Part shown: piece by piece, positions 1 through 7,251 of the stretch | Layout: every line of letters starts with the position of its first letter | Numbering within the stretch: the stretch's first letter is position 1 | From: Scatosoma sp045588185 | GTDB taxonomy: Bacteria; Bacillota; Clostridia; Christensenellales; Borkfalkiaceae | Direction of reading: 5' to 3' | DNA length: 12,167 bases | Assembly: GCA_045588185.1 (NCBI GenBank) | Contig: JAZNDR010000086.1 | Location: 1 to 12,167, forward strand | Translations under genes and position numbers: made by a program | Notes under the pieces: generated by a model | Told to the model about the DNA's origin: nothing | Databases searched by the model: none | Seen by the model: only the letters and a program-made list of their open reading frames with translations

Positions 1-384
1 GAGGTTGAAATCGGCAACGGTCTTACAACGCTTCCTGAGGATACGTTTTACGGCGCGGGACTGAAATCGTGTATTATTCCCGAAAATATAACGGATATTC
101 AAGACGCTGCGTTTTTTGAAGCGTCGTCCATAGAATGGGTAGTTATACCCAAGAGCATTAACCATATCGGGACATCGTTCACTTATTGTCCCAACCTTAC
201 CGCCGTTTATTATGCGGGTACTTCCTACGAGTGGAATCAGGTTGATAAAAAAGGATCTTGGCATTCTTTCTCGGATAACGTAACCGTTTACTACTATGCG
301 GAAACGGAAGACGACGTGGTAACGCTGAACGCCAGTTGGCACTGGGTGGACGGCGTGCCTACCGTGTGGGAGATTGATTATTAA
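1..384 (+). CDS. BspA-like leucine-rich-repeat surface protein, C-terminal part (5' end outside window)
   Basis: The first frame is open from base 1 to a TAA at 382-384 and gives 127 residues; the start lies upstream of the window. The protein shows the irregular BspA/LRR_5 pattern: repeated units with 'IP' turns (CIIPENI, VVIPKSI), 'AFFEASS' and the aromatic unit YYAGTSYEWNQV. Such units are common in secreted Clostridia proteins. It ends in an aromatic tail, WHWVDGVPTVWEIDY, a common terminus for this type. Family members are usually cell-surface proteins that bind host or other ligands; the ligand here cannot be read from the sequence. A second BspA-like gene lies at 3018, so the area may hold a small group of them. 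No anchor or signal peptide can be judged because the N-terminus is missing. Confidence 0.8.
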   Translation, partial: EVEIGNGLTTLPEDTFYGAGLKSCIIPENITDIQDAAFFEASSIEWVVIPKSINHIGTSFTYCPNLTAVYYAGTSYEWNQVDKKGSWHSFSDNVTVYYYAETEDDVVTLNASWHWVDGVPTVWEIDY

Positions 385-395
385 CGAAGTATACG

Positions 396-421
396 AAAGC
401 GAGGCGTTACGCCTCGCTTTT
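396..421 (+). terminator. Rho-independent terminator of the LRR protein gene
   Basis: A perfect 11-bp stem (396-406 with 410-420) closes a TTA loop just after the stop codon at 384. The right arm ends in TTTT, a short U-tract. The position fits the end of the first gene's transcript. Confidence 0.75.
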
Positions 422-487
422 GCTATCTATGCGTTACGCGCATATACTCTATAAAAAATAATCAATTATTTTTTTGTATTCCAACGC

Positions 488-516
488 TTGAAAAACAAAA
501 AAACATATGCTATAAT
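488..516 (+). promoter_or_regulatory. Sigma-A type promoter of ddh
   Basis: TTGAAA (488-493) and TATAAT (511-516) are separated by exactly 17 bases. Predicted transcription start is near 523, leaving a leader of about 14 nt that contains the AGGAGA ribosome site at 524-529. An A/T-only 9-bp inverted repeat (453-474) lies upstream and could act as an UP-like element. A GC-containing 6-bp hairpin at 428-444 has no assigned role. Confidence 0.75.
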
Positions 517-536
517 AATGAAAAGGAGAAAAGCAT

Positions 537-1520
537 ATGGCTATTCGTATCGGTATTTACGGCTACGGAAACCTCGGCAGAGGGGTGGAGCTGGCAATCG
601 CGCAAAATCAGGATATGACGGCGGTGGGAGTATTTACCCGCCGTGATCCGCAAACGGTAAAAACGCTGACGGGCGTGCCCGTGTATTCGGCGGACGACGC
701 TTTGAAAATGACGGACAAAATCGACGTGATGATACTTTGCGGAGGGAGCTCGACCGACTTGCCTGCGCAAACGCCTTATTTAGCAAAGCATTTCAACGTG
801 ATAGACAGCTTCGACACGCACGCGAAAATTCCTCAGCACGTAAAAAACGTGGACGGGGAAGCGAAAAAGGCGGGCAAAACAGCAATCGTTTCCGTGGGTT
901 GGGATCCCGGTCTGTTCTCTTTAAGCCGAGTATACGGCGAAAGCGTGCTTTCAAACGGCAAAACCTATACCTTTTGGGGTAAGGGGGTAAGCCAAGGTCA
1001 TTCGGACGCGATACGCCGTATCGAGGGAGTTGCGGACGCGAAGCAGTATACCATTCCCGTGGAAGCCGCGCTGGCAAAGGTGCGCGCGGGGGAAAATCCC
1101 GAACTGACGACGCGAGAAAAGCATACAAGAGAATGTTTCGTCGTGGCGAAAGAGGGCGCGGATAAGGCGAAAATTGAGGAAGCCATTAAGACGATGCCTA
1201 ACTATTTTGCCGATTACGACACGACCGTGCATTTCATTTCCCAAGCGGAATTGAACGAAAAGCACGGCGGACTTCCCCACGGCGGTGTGGTGATAAGAAG
1301 CGGGCAAACGGGGAAAAACGGCGAGCATAAGCACGTGATAGAATACGGCTTGAAGCTCGATTCCAACGCGGAATTTACCGCCTCGGCGTTGGTGGCGTAC
1401 GCGCGGGCGGCGGCTCGGTTAAACGCGGAAGGACAAACGGGCTGTAAGACGGTATTTGATATTCCGCCCGTCTATCTCTCGGCGAAAACGCGCGAGGAGC
1501 TGTTAGCGGAATTGCTTTAA
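537..1520 (+). CDS. ddh: meso-diaminopimelate D-dehydrogenase
   Basis: The enzyme catalyses NADPH-dependent reductive amination of L-2-amino-6-oxopimelate (tetrahydrodipicolinate) to meso-diaminopimelate. This one-step branch feeds lysine and peptidoglycan synthesis in the cytoplasm (EC 1.4.1.16). At 327 residues it matches the family length (about 320-330). Visible marks are the Rossmann GYGNLG at 9-14, CGGSSTDLP at 68-76, SFDTH at 91-95, GWDPGLFS at 121-128 (D93 and D123 sit at the acidic substrate-site positions of known Ddh enzymes), WGKGVSQGHSDAIRR at 147-161 and GLPHGG at 255-260. The start is supported by AGGAGA 8 bases upstream and a consensus promoter. It appears monocistronic: terminators lie before it and directly after the stop. 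Ddh is patchy in Bacillota and often coexists with or replaces the longer DAP routes; which applies here cannot be seen. Confidence 0.95.
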   Translation: MAIRIGIYGYGNLGRGVELAIAQNQDMTAVGVFTRRDPQTVKTLTGVPVYSADDALKMTDKIDVMILCGGSSTDLPAQTPYLAKHFNVIDSFDTHAKIPQHVKNVDGEAKKAGKTAIVSVGWDPGLFSLSRVYGESVLSNGKTYTFWGKGVSQGHSDAIRRIEGVADAKQYTIPVEAALAKVRAGENPELTTREKHTRECFVVAKEGADKAKIEEAIKTMPNYFADYDTTVHFISQAELNEKHGGLPHGGVVIRSGQTGKNGEHKHVIEYGLKLDSNAEFTASALVAYARAAARLNAEGQTGCKTVFDIPPVYLSAKTREELLAELL

Positions 1521-1530
1521 AAAAACGAAA

Positions 1531-1563
1531 AAAAATTGCCCTTATCGCAAGGGCAATTTTTTT
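1531..1563. terminator. Bidirectional terminator between convergent ddh and the acyltransferase
   Basis: A perfect 13-bp stem (1531-1543 with 1549-1561) closes a 5-base loop. It carries an A-tract on the left and a T-tract on the right, so it works as an intrinsic terminator on both strands. It starts about 10 bases after the ddh stop and overlaps the stop codon (1562-1564) of the minus-strand gene. Confidence 0.85.
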
Positions 1564-2830
1564 ATGCTTTTAATTCGCTTTTTTTGATTTTATATAACTC
1601 CTCGGCGGCGAACCGCGCTTTCGTTACCACGTCTTTTTGCTTGGGAAAACAATAGTATAACCGCTTTTTATCACCGATTCCGATAACGTCGCCGATTTCG
1701 TACCAGTAGAAGTCGGAGTTCAAGCCGTACGAAGCAAGCGGGGCTTGGCGGTAGATGGGCGCGCCGTCTTTATCCGTTAAAACGAAGCCGTTTTCGTCGT
1801 GGATAAGCTTGCCCTCGCCTACGCGGTAGAGCGCTTTGTGGTCGGCGAGAATGGTGATGTCTACTTCCAAATTTAAACGGTAACGCTTTTCGTCTAATTC
1901 ACGGCGCACACAGGCGCGTTCCCAGTCGTACCAGTCGGGAATATGCGGAAATTCCGTTTCCCCCTCGACTGCCTGTATTCTGCCGTAGACGTCCATTTCG
2001 TAGCTTTTTCCGCAGGCTTCGCAGGTAAGGGAAGTGCCTTTGCCGAGCATTTTCCCCTCGGCGTTGCACGCGGGGCAACGGTAGAGAATACGCTGTAAGC
2101 CTGCGGCGCGCTCGCTGTCCGTTATCCTGATTTTCTTTTCAAATTGCGTTTTAAAATTATCGAACGAGAACGCTTCGTCTATCATTGCGGTCAACTCTTC
2201 CGCGCTCTTTTCCTCTAATTCCTTTTTTGAGATAAGGCATTGCATATGTGCGGAAGCCTTTACCTTGCGCACGCGCAGTTCGTTGTATAAAGGCTGATGC
2301 AAAAACGCACCGTCGGTTATTACCGTTACGACGGGCACGCCCAGCCGTTTTACCATTGCGCCCATATTTCTGGGCAATGCGGTCGTTTTGCCGTCAAAGG
2401 AATAGCCTGCTTCGGGGAAGAGTAACACACTCGTCTTTTTTTCTTGCACGGCGCGGAGCATATCCAGCGCAAGCGGTACGTCCGTTGTGAATTTTTGCGT
2501 GGGCATACAGCCGATTTTGCGCATCAGCCATTCCTTGCCCACAAGTCCGTCAAAGGTACTGACGATAAAATACCGCTTGGGGTAAAGGAGCTTGGACGCG
2601 ATTTTTAAATCGAGAAAGCTCGAATGATTCATAAGCACCAGCCACGGGCCTTTTCCTGCCTCTTCCATACGGCTTTTCGTGTATGTAAATTTGGTCGCGC
2701 GAAGGGCGGGTATAGACAATATCCGCACGAGCGTTTGGAAAAGTCTGCTGGGCTTTTTGAGCGGTTTGCGCTTGGGCGGGTCGATTTGTAACGCCGCTTC
2801 CAAGGGAATTGATTTCGTTTTGATTTTCAT
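1562..2830 (-). CDS. PlsC-like acyltransferase with zinc ribbon and extra C-terminal domain
   Basis: Numbering is from the chosen start (422 residues). The N-terminal half is a lysophospholipid acyltransferase (PlsC/LPLAT) domain. It has the catalytic HX4D motif NHSSFLD (H69, D74), motif III as FPEAGYS (138 on, where many relatives have FPEGTRS) and a VPVVTV strand. The expected role is transfer of an acyl group to a lysophospholipid or glycerol-phosphate acceptor at the membrane; the acceptor is unknown. PlsC is usually 200-250 residues. Here a CPAC...CEAC zinc ribbon (C252, C255, C270, C273) and about 140 more residues rich in aromatics (WYDWER, DFYWYEIGDV, RLYYCFP) follow, which I do not recognise as a named domain. 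Start choice: an in-frame ATG 15 bases upstream (2845) has no ribosome site and sits at the predicted transcription start; the ATG at 2830 has AGGAAGGTGA in front. Confidence 0.85.
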   Translation of the reverse strand: MKIKTKSIPLEAALQIDPPKRKPLKKPSRLFQTLVRILSIPALRATKFTYTKSRMEEAGKGPWLVLMNHSSFLDLKIASKLLYPKRYFIVSTFDGLVGKEWLMRKIGCMPTQKFTTDVPLALDMLRAVQEKKTSVLLFPEAGYSFDGKTTALPRNMGAMVKRLGVPVVTVITDGAFLHQPLYNELRVRKVKASAHMQCLISKKELEEKSAEELTAMIDEAFSFDNFKTQFEKKIRITDSERAAGLQRILYRCPACNAEGKMLGKGTSLTCEACGKSYEMDVYGRIQAVEGETEFPHIPDWYDWERACVRRELDEKRYRLNLEVDITILADHKALYRVGEGKLIHDENGFVLTDKDGAPIYRQAPLASYGLNSDFYWYEIGDVIGIGDKKRLYYCFPKQKDVVTKARFAAEELYKIKKSELKA

Positions 2831-2832
2831 TT

Positions 2833-2842
2833 TCACCTTCCT
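2833..2842 (-). promoter_or_regulatory. Ribosome binding site that decides the acyltransferase start
   Basis: On the minus strand AGGAAGGTGA lies just before the ATG at 2830. The upstream in-frame ATG at 2845 is preceded only by A/T-rich sequence of the -10 region. This makes the shorter 422-residue form the likely product. Confidence 0.65.
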
Positions 2843-2850
2843 CATATAAT

Positions 2851-2879
2851 ATTGTACAGCAAATAAACATAATTGTCAA
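2851..2879 (-). promoter_or_regulatory. Sigma-A type promoter of the acyltransferase gene
   Basis: On the minus strand TTGACA (2879-2874) and TACAAT (2856-2851) are 17 bases apart. The predicted transcription start is about 2844, giving a leader of about 14 nt to the ATG at 2830. It is divergent from the promoter at 2948. Confidence 0.75.
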
Positions 2880-2947
2880 CGGAATAAACAACGTTTTTTT
2901 ACAGTAAAAAATAATTTGTTTTTTCACGCAAAGTTATTGCTATACGC

Positions 2948-2978
2948 TTGACAAAAATTGAGGGAGGGGGGGTATAAT
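2948..2978 (+). promoter_or_regulatory. Promoter of the BspA-like lipoprotein gene
   Basis: TTGACA (2948-2953) and TATAAT (2973-2978) are both perfect, but the spacer is 19 bases, longer than optimal. The spacer ends in a run of seven G. A weak or activator-dependent promoter is possible. An AGGAGG site (3005-3010) follows 7 bases before the ATG at 3018. Confidence 0.65.
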
Positions 2979-3017
2979 ATTTAATGGAAAATTTTTTAAA
3001 AATCAGGAGGATTTTTT

Positions 3018-3941
3018 ATGAAAAAGAACAAGTTTCTCATCGCATTGTTGGCGGCGTTGATGAGTTGTTCGTTTGCCATCGGCTTTACCTCGTGTAAGGA
3101 CGACGACGATTCTTCCTCGGGCGGTATCAATTCCGAAAGCCCCAAGGACGAAGACGAAGATAACGACGGCGACGATAAGGACGATAGCAGTTCGAAAGGC
3201 GACGACGATGACGACGAAAGCACGGGCGACGGTAGCTCGGACGACGGCGACGACGAGGAATGTGAGCACGATTGGCTTGAAAAGGATAAGATAGAAGCGA
3301 CCTGTACCCAGGACGGCAAAGTGATTTATAAATGCAAGGATTGCAAAGAGGAACGGGAAGAAACTATCCCTGCGACGGGTCACGAGTTTTTGGTACATTC
3401 GTGCATTAAATGTGATTACGAGCGTATAAGCCAAGGCTTGGAGTATGAGTTGATTGAGGGGGACGAGGGAGATTATTACGCAGTGACGGGTATCGGCACT
3501 TGCGAGGATATCTACGTGGTCATTCCTTCCTACTACAATAACGTACCCGTAAAGCATATTGCAAACGGAGCGTTTTCGGAAACGGACGGTATTAACAGAA
3601 ATGCGATAAAGGCGGTTTTGTACGTGTTACCTGAAACCTTGGAAACTATCGGTTCGAACGCATTTAACGATACGCAGGCGTACGAGGTGCTCAATCTTTC
3701 GACAGCGTTGGCGATCACGAAGGATGCTGTCGCGGACAGCAATAACTATTTCGGTAACCTGCTTCTTTATTTGGATGAAGAAGATATACATACCAAGGCG
3801 GAGGATGTAAATATTTCTTGGGACGAAAACGGATTCGTTACCTACGACACGGTAAACGTTACCTATGAAACGGACGAGGACGGCAATTACGTTCTCGACG
3901 AAAACGAAGAGCGATTCATTTGGCGGTGGTGCGACGCCTAA
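3018..3941 (+). CDS. Secreted BspA-like lipoprotein, N-terminal part of a frameshifted gene
   Basis: The open frame gives 307 residues. Residues 1-25 form a lipoprotein signal peptide (KKNK, then a hydrophobic core) with lipobox FTSC and lipidation at C26. Residues 27-81 are a stalk almost wholly of Asp, Glu, Ser and Gly. A small Cys/His module follows (C82, H84, C96, C106, C109, H122, C129, C132) with the 'ATGH' turn seen in many Clostridia surface proteins; it looks metal-binding. From about 141 the BspA-type repeat pattern starts (YYAVTGIGTCEDIYVVIPSYYNNVPV, with 'IANGAF' and 'IGSNAF'). It should be tethered to the outer face of the membrane; no ligand can be named. The last residues (RWCDA) look out of frame: similar LRR sequence resumes in the +1 frame from about 3922. 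Start: AGGAGG 7 bases upstream. Confidence 0.8.
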   Translation: MKKNKFLIALLAALMSCSFAIGFTSCKDDDDSSSGGINSESPKDEDEDNDGDDKDDSSSKGDDDDDESTGDGSSDDGDDEECEHDWLEKDKIEATCTQDGKVIYKCKDCKEEREETIPATGHEFLVHSCIKCDYERISQGLEYELIEGDEGDYYAVTGIGTCEDIYVVIPSYYNNVPVKHIANGAFSETDGINRNAIKAVLYVLPETLETIGSNAFNDTQAYEVLNLSTALAITKDAVADSNNYFGNLLLYLDEEDIHTKAEDVNISWDENGFVTYDTVNVTYETDEDGNYVLDENEERFIWRWCDA

Positions 3942-4374
3942 AAACGTGTATAACCCCGATTATGGCGCAAGCGTGCTGACCATAGAAAACGATTTCGTTC
4001 TGTATAACAAAAATTCTACGACTACACACCTTGTTTCCTACCTGGGTAATGCGGAAAATATTACGTTGCCTACGCCTGAGGGGGGAAGAAGATTGTGGGT
4101 ATACGCGTATGCGTTTGCTGGTTGCAAGTCGATTAAATCGGTTACGGTCAGCGAAGCAACGTGCTCTATCGACAGATTTGCCTTCTATAACACGGAAGTG
4201 GAAACGCTGACCTTCGACGACGAGTCGCTTTGGGAATGCACGAAGTATGCGAGCGACGAAGCTGGTGCTTCAAGAGAATTTACCTATAAACCGCTTTCCG
4301 AAGTGGAAAACGAGGATTTTGTAGAGTTGCTTTGCGACGGTAGAGGATATTACACGAAAGCTGATATTTTTTAA
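3922..4374 (+). pseudogene. Out-of-frame continuation of the BspA-like lipoprotein
   Basis: About 150 codons in the +1 frame relative to the gene at 3018 continue the same protein type: NVYNPDYGAS, then 'ENDFVLYNK', 'NITLPTPEGG', 'AYAFAGCKSIKSVTV' and 'DRFAFYNTEVETLTF', ending at TAA 4372-4374. The frame is nominally open from an ATG at 3865, but the stretch from 3865 to about 3921 is a shadow of the upstream frame and no ribosome site precedes that ATG. Dropping one base around 3924 (for example the C after the TGG codon at 3921-3923) would join the parts into one protein of about 451 residues. Either the gene is broken in this strain or the assembly has a one-base error; I cannot separate these. 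Confidence 0.7.
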
Positions 4375-4385
4375 CCTTAAACAAA

Positions 4386-4423
4386 CAAGAAAAAACTCCG
4401 TTGAAAAACGGAGTTTTTTCTTG
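4386..4423. terminator. Bidirectional terminator between the lipoprotein gene and the radA operon
   Basis: A perfect 17-bp stem (4386-4402 with 4407-4423) closes a GAAA loop. A CTCCG core is flanked by six A on one side and six T on the other, so both strands carry a U-tract after the GC stem. It lies 11 bases after the stop at 4374 and could also end minus-strand transcripts leaving radA. Confidence 0.85.
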
Positions 4424-4722
4424 TAGTAGAAAACTTGTATTTATTGTCGTTCGCCATAGCGATTGACCGCTACGCGGTAGACAACGCAAAACTGCGTTTT
4501 GCTTATTTGGGGCTGATTATGCCCTTTGGGCGCGACTGCCGTCGAGGCGCAAAGGCTCTTCTCGGGCAATGCAATGTGAACATTGCCCTCGGTCACCGTT
4601 CGCGCTTTGCATATGCGCTCACTCATCTCGCCCCTAAAAGGCATTATCAATGCCTTTCTTTACGGGTAGCTCGTCCTCTGCACTCCGCAAGGGACAATGC
4701 CCCTTGACCCCTAACTATAAAT
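4424..4722. repeat. Hairpin-dense intergenic region, possible structured RNA or dispersed repeat
   Basis: These 299 bases hold no gene I can support. They do hold a string of short inverted repeats: 4466-4478 (5-bp stem), 4486-4502 (7-bp, TGC loop), alternating GGGC/GCCC/GGGC at 4510-4531, 4564-4588 (8-bp, 9-base loop), 4609-4616 (GCATATGC palindrome), 4637-4657 (9-bp, ATC loop) and 4688-4706 (6-bp). Frames open on both strands (for example 4435-4707 +) have no ribosome site and no protein-like composition. The radA transcript must cross this region to reach the terminator at 4386-4423, unless the 4637-4657 hairpin, which has a TTTT tract on the minus strand, ends it earlier. A repeat-like or non-coding RNA nature is inference. 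Confidence 0.4.
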
Positions 4723-6114
4723 TTACCGCAATTTTGCATTTAACCCTAACGCTTTTACCATTTGTCCGACGTATTGTACGGGAACAAGCTCGATTTGGTT
4801 TTTGAATTTCTCACACGATTTCATATTCTTTGCAGGGAGCAATACTCGCTTGAAACCCGTTTTGATACATTCGTTTACTCGCTTGTCCGCATAGGTAACG
4901 GGGCGTATCTCGCCCGTCAATCCCACTTCGCCGAATACCGCCGTGTATTTGTCGATGGGTACGTCGCTTACTGCGCTTGCAAGCGCCGCGCAGATTGCTA
5001 AATCGACGGACGGCTCGCTCAGTTTAATACCACCCATCGCGTTGATATATACGTCCGACGACCAAAAGGGGAGTCCGCAACGCTTTTCCAACACGGCGAT
5101 GAGCACCACGAGCTTGTTATAATCGACGCCGAGGCTCATTCTTCTCGGCGCGCCGAACGGCGTTTTTGAAATCAGCGTTTGAATTTCCACGCTCATACAG
5201 CGGTTGCCGCTTTCGGACGGCGTTACCGCCGAGCCTGCCGCTACTCCGCGCGTTTCCGATAAAAACAGCTCGGCGTAGTCGTTTACGCTCTTGATACCCG
5301 CGTCCGTCATTTCGAACACGCCCACCTCTTGCGCCGAACCGAAACGGTTTTTTACGGCACGCAAAAGTCTGTAATTATCTTCCTGCTGTCCCTCGAAATA
5401 GAGCACGGTGTCCATGATATGTTCAAGCACTTTCGGACCTGCCAACGCACCCTCTTTGGTGACGTGCCCAATGATAAAGAAAGTGATATTTTTCGATTTT
5501 GCAATCCGCATCAGTTTCGCCGCACATTCGCGTACCTGTCCCACGCTTCCCGCCGCAGAGGATAACGCTTCGGTGTAGATAGCTTGCACCGAGTCGATAA
5601 TCACAAATTCCGCGTCGTCGAGGGAAGTTTCGATATCCTCTAAACAGGTTTCGTTTAACAAATACAGATTATCCGAATTCAGCCCCAACCGCTCGCAACG
5701 CATTTTTACCTGCGAACAGCTTTCCTCGGCGGAAACGTAAAGGACTCTTCCAGCGTTTGCGAGGTGTGCGGAAACTTGCGTTAAAAGGGTGGATTTTCCT
5801 ATTCCGGGGTCGCCGCCGAGCAGTACGAGCGAACCGCGCACGATACCGCCGCCGAGCACGGTATCAAATTCAGCGATACCGCTTTTTACGCGGTTGAATT
5901 TTTCATAGCCGATTTTTGAAAGTGGCATAGCGCGCGTTTTCATTTGCGAAACGCCCGCCCGCGCAAGCGGGGCGGGTTGCTCAGTGCGTACTAATTCTTC
6001 CTGCATCGTATTAAAATTACCGCAGTCGGGGCATCTGCCCAGCCATTTGGGCGCGGTATAACCGCATTCCGAGCAGACGAACTGACTGGTAGGGGTTTTC
6101 GTTTTAGTTGCCAT
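4723..6114 (-). CDS. radA: DNA repair protein RadA (Sms)
   Basis: RadA is a RecA-like ATPase that aids RecA in recombination by promoting branch migration, or as a D-loop helicase in some species. Length 463 is normal. Domains in order: zinc finger C14, C17, C28, C31; RecA-type ATPase with Walker A GDPGIGKST (101-109), Walker B VIIDS (171-175) and the RadA hallmark KNRFG (255-259); then a Lon-protease-like C-terminal domain (about 300-463, GGIKLSEPSVDLAI) of the kind that in RadA lacks peptidase activity. Start: AAGAGGT just upstream, overlapping the stop of ispDF 9 bases away, so it is the last gene of the rqcP-ispDF-radA operon. In Bacillus subtilis radA also sits close to ispD and ispF, so the linkage is an old Bacillota arrangement. 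Confidence 0.96.
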   Translation of the reverse strand: MATKTKTPTSQFVCSECGYTAPKWLGRCPDCGNFNTMQEELVRTEQPAPLARAGVSQMKTRAMPLSKIGYEKFNRVKSGIAEFDTVLGGGIVRGSLVLLGGDPGIGKSTLLTQVSAHLANAGRVLYVSAEESCSQVKMRCERLGLNSDNLYLLNETCLEDIETSLDDAEFVIIDSVQAIYTEALSSAAGSVGQVRECAAKLMRIAKSKNITFFIIGHVTKEGALAGPKVLEHIMDTVLYFEGQQEDNYRLLRAVKNRFGSAQEVGVFEMTDAGIKSVNDYAELFLSETRGVAAGSAVTPSESGNRCMSVEIQTLISKTPFGAPRRMSLGVDYNKLVVLIAVLEKRCGLPFWSSDVYINAMGGIKLSEPSVDLAICAALASAVSDVPIDKYTAVFGEVGLTGEIRPVTYADKRVNECIKTGFKRVLLPAKNMKSCEKFKNQIELVPVQYVGQMVKALGLNAKLR

Positions 6115-6123
6115 ATAAACCTC

Positions 6124-7251
6124 TTAAATATTTTTCAATAACGCGTACGCGTTGACGGTAATGCCCTTGCCCTCGCCGATATAGCCCAAGCCCTCGTTCG
6201 TGCCCGCGGAAATCCCGATTGCCGTCGGGTCAAGCTTTAACACGCTTGACAGGGAGTTTTTCATATCGTCGATATATTTTGCCAAACGGGGCTTTTCCGC
6301 CTGAATGGCAATGGAGATATTTTTAAGCGCAAATTTGCGCTCGGCAAGCATTTCCACAACGTTGGAAAGCATTTTCATAGAATCGGCGTTCTTCCATTTT
6401 TCATTGGAATCGGGGAAATAGAACCCGATGTCCCGCAATCCCGCCGCCGAAAGCAGGGCGTCCATAACCGCGTGCGCAAGCACGTCGCCGTCGCTGTGCG
6501 CGATAAGTCCGCTTTCCGAGGGGATCTTTACGCCCGCAAGTATAATATACGGTTGGTCTTTGCCGAACGCGTGGGTGTCCACGCCGAACCCGCAACGGGC
6601 GGTTACGGCGCGGAAGTCTTCCGCGTAAGTCAATTTAATGTTATCGCGCGCGCCCGCGCAAAGGCGGGGCGTACCGCAAAACTGCGCGAACACGGAAGAA
6701 TCGTCCGTGTAAGAAACTGTTTCCTTTTCAAATGCGCGCGTGTACGCGGAAAGAATATTCTCGCGGAAAAATCCTTGCGGCGTTTGGATATTGCACAGCG
6801 TTTCGCGGTCGGGTACGGAAATGATATTCCCGTCTTTTTGCACGGCGACGGTATCGGCGCAGGGCACGGCGCAAATCCCGCTCCCAAACGCTTTCACGCT
6901 TTGAATACAGCCCTCGATAACTTCGCGGGTAACGAACGGCCGCGCGCCGTCGTGGATAAGTACGATATCCGATTGCGCAGTTTTGAGCGCGTTGAATACC
7001 GACTCGCTTCGAGTGTTTCCGCCCAGCACCACTCTCGTTCTGTCGAACGGCTCGCAAAGCACGGAGATTTCGTTGAAATCGGTTTCGGAAGCGGTAACGA
7101 TAATTTCGTCGATGGCGGGGAAGTCGAACGCCGAAAGCGTTTTTTTCAATACTCTGTCGCCGTCCAAGGGCACGAGCAATTTATTTTGTTCAAAGCCGGC
7201 GCGGAAGCCCTTGCCCGCGGCGCAGACGATAGCGCAAACGGAATACTTCAT
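6124..7251 (-). CDS. ispDF: Bifunctional IspD/IspF (MEP pathway)
   Basis: This is a fusion of 2-C-methyl-D-erythritol 4-phosphate cytidylyltransferase (IspD, EC 2.7.7.60) and 2-C-methyl-D-erythritol 2,4-cyclodiphosphate synthase (IspF, EC 4.6.1.12), steps of isoprenoid precursor synthesis in the cytoplasm. The 375 residues split at about 217. IspD part: AAGKGFR (11-17), NKLL with K24, HDGARPFV (100-107) and DNIKL with K206. IspF part: GVDTHAF (zinc ligands D225, H227), AHSDGDVLAH (251-260, third zinc ligand H260), FPDS (279-282). The end motif reads AGTNEGLGYIGEGKG, where E. coli has ATTTEKLGFTGRGEG. The start ATG overlaps the rqcP stop as ATGA, and GAGGTGA lies upstream inside rqcP, so translation is probably coupled. 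Confidence 0.95.
   Translation of the reverse strand: MKYSVCAIVCAAGKGFRAGFEQNKLLVPLDGDRVLKKTLSAFDFPAIDEIIVTASETDFNEISVLCEPFDRTRVVLGGNTRSESVFNALKTAQSDIVLIHDGARPFVTREVIEGCIQSVKAFGSGICAVPCADTVAVQKDGNIISVPDRETLCNIQTPQGFFRENILSAYTRAFEKETVSYTDDSSVFAQFCGTPRLCAGARDNIKLTYAEDFRAVTARCGFGVDTHAFGKDQPYIILAGVKIPSESGLIAHSDGDVLAHAVMDALLSAAGLRDIGFYFPDSNEKWKNADSMKMLSNVVEMLAERKFALKNISIAIQAEKPRLAKYIDDMKNSLSSVLKLDPTAIGISAGTNEGLGYIGEGKGITVNAYALLKNI

Noticed and set aside
2961..2972. G-quadruplex at the G-rich promoter spacer
   Set aside because: Only one long and one short G-run are present, not four tracts.
3120..3260. Short tandem repeat locus in the Asp-rich coding stretch
   Set aside because: GAC/GAT/GAA codons vary irregularly. 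It is low-complexity protein coding rather than a clean DNA tandem repeat.
3865..4374. An independent gene starting at ATG 3865
   Set aside because: The ATG has no ribosome site and the first 19 codons are a shadow of the upstream frame. The later part is a clear LRR continuation, so it was treated as a frameshifted fragment.
4435..4707. A 90-codon plus-strand frame in the intergenic region
   Set aside because: No ribosome site, composition follows the hairpin repeats, and a matching open frame exists on the other strand. Better explained as non-coding.
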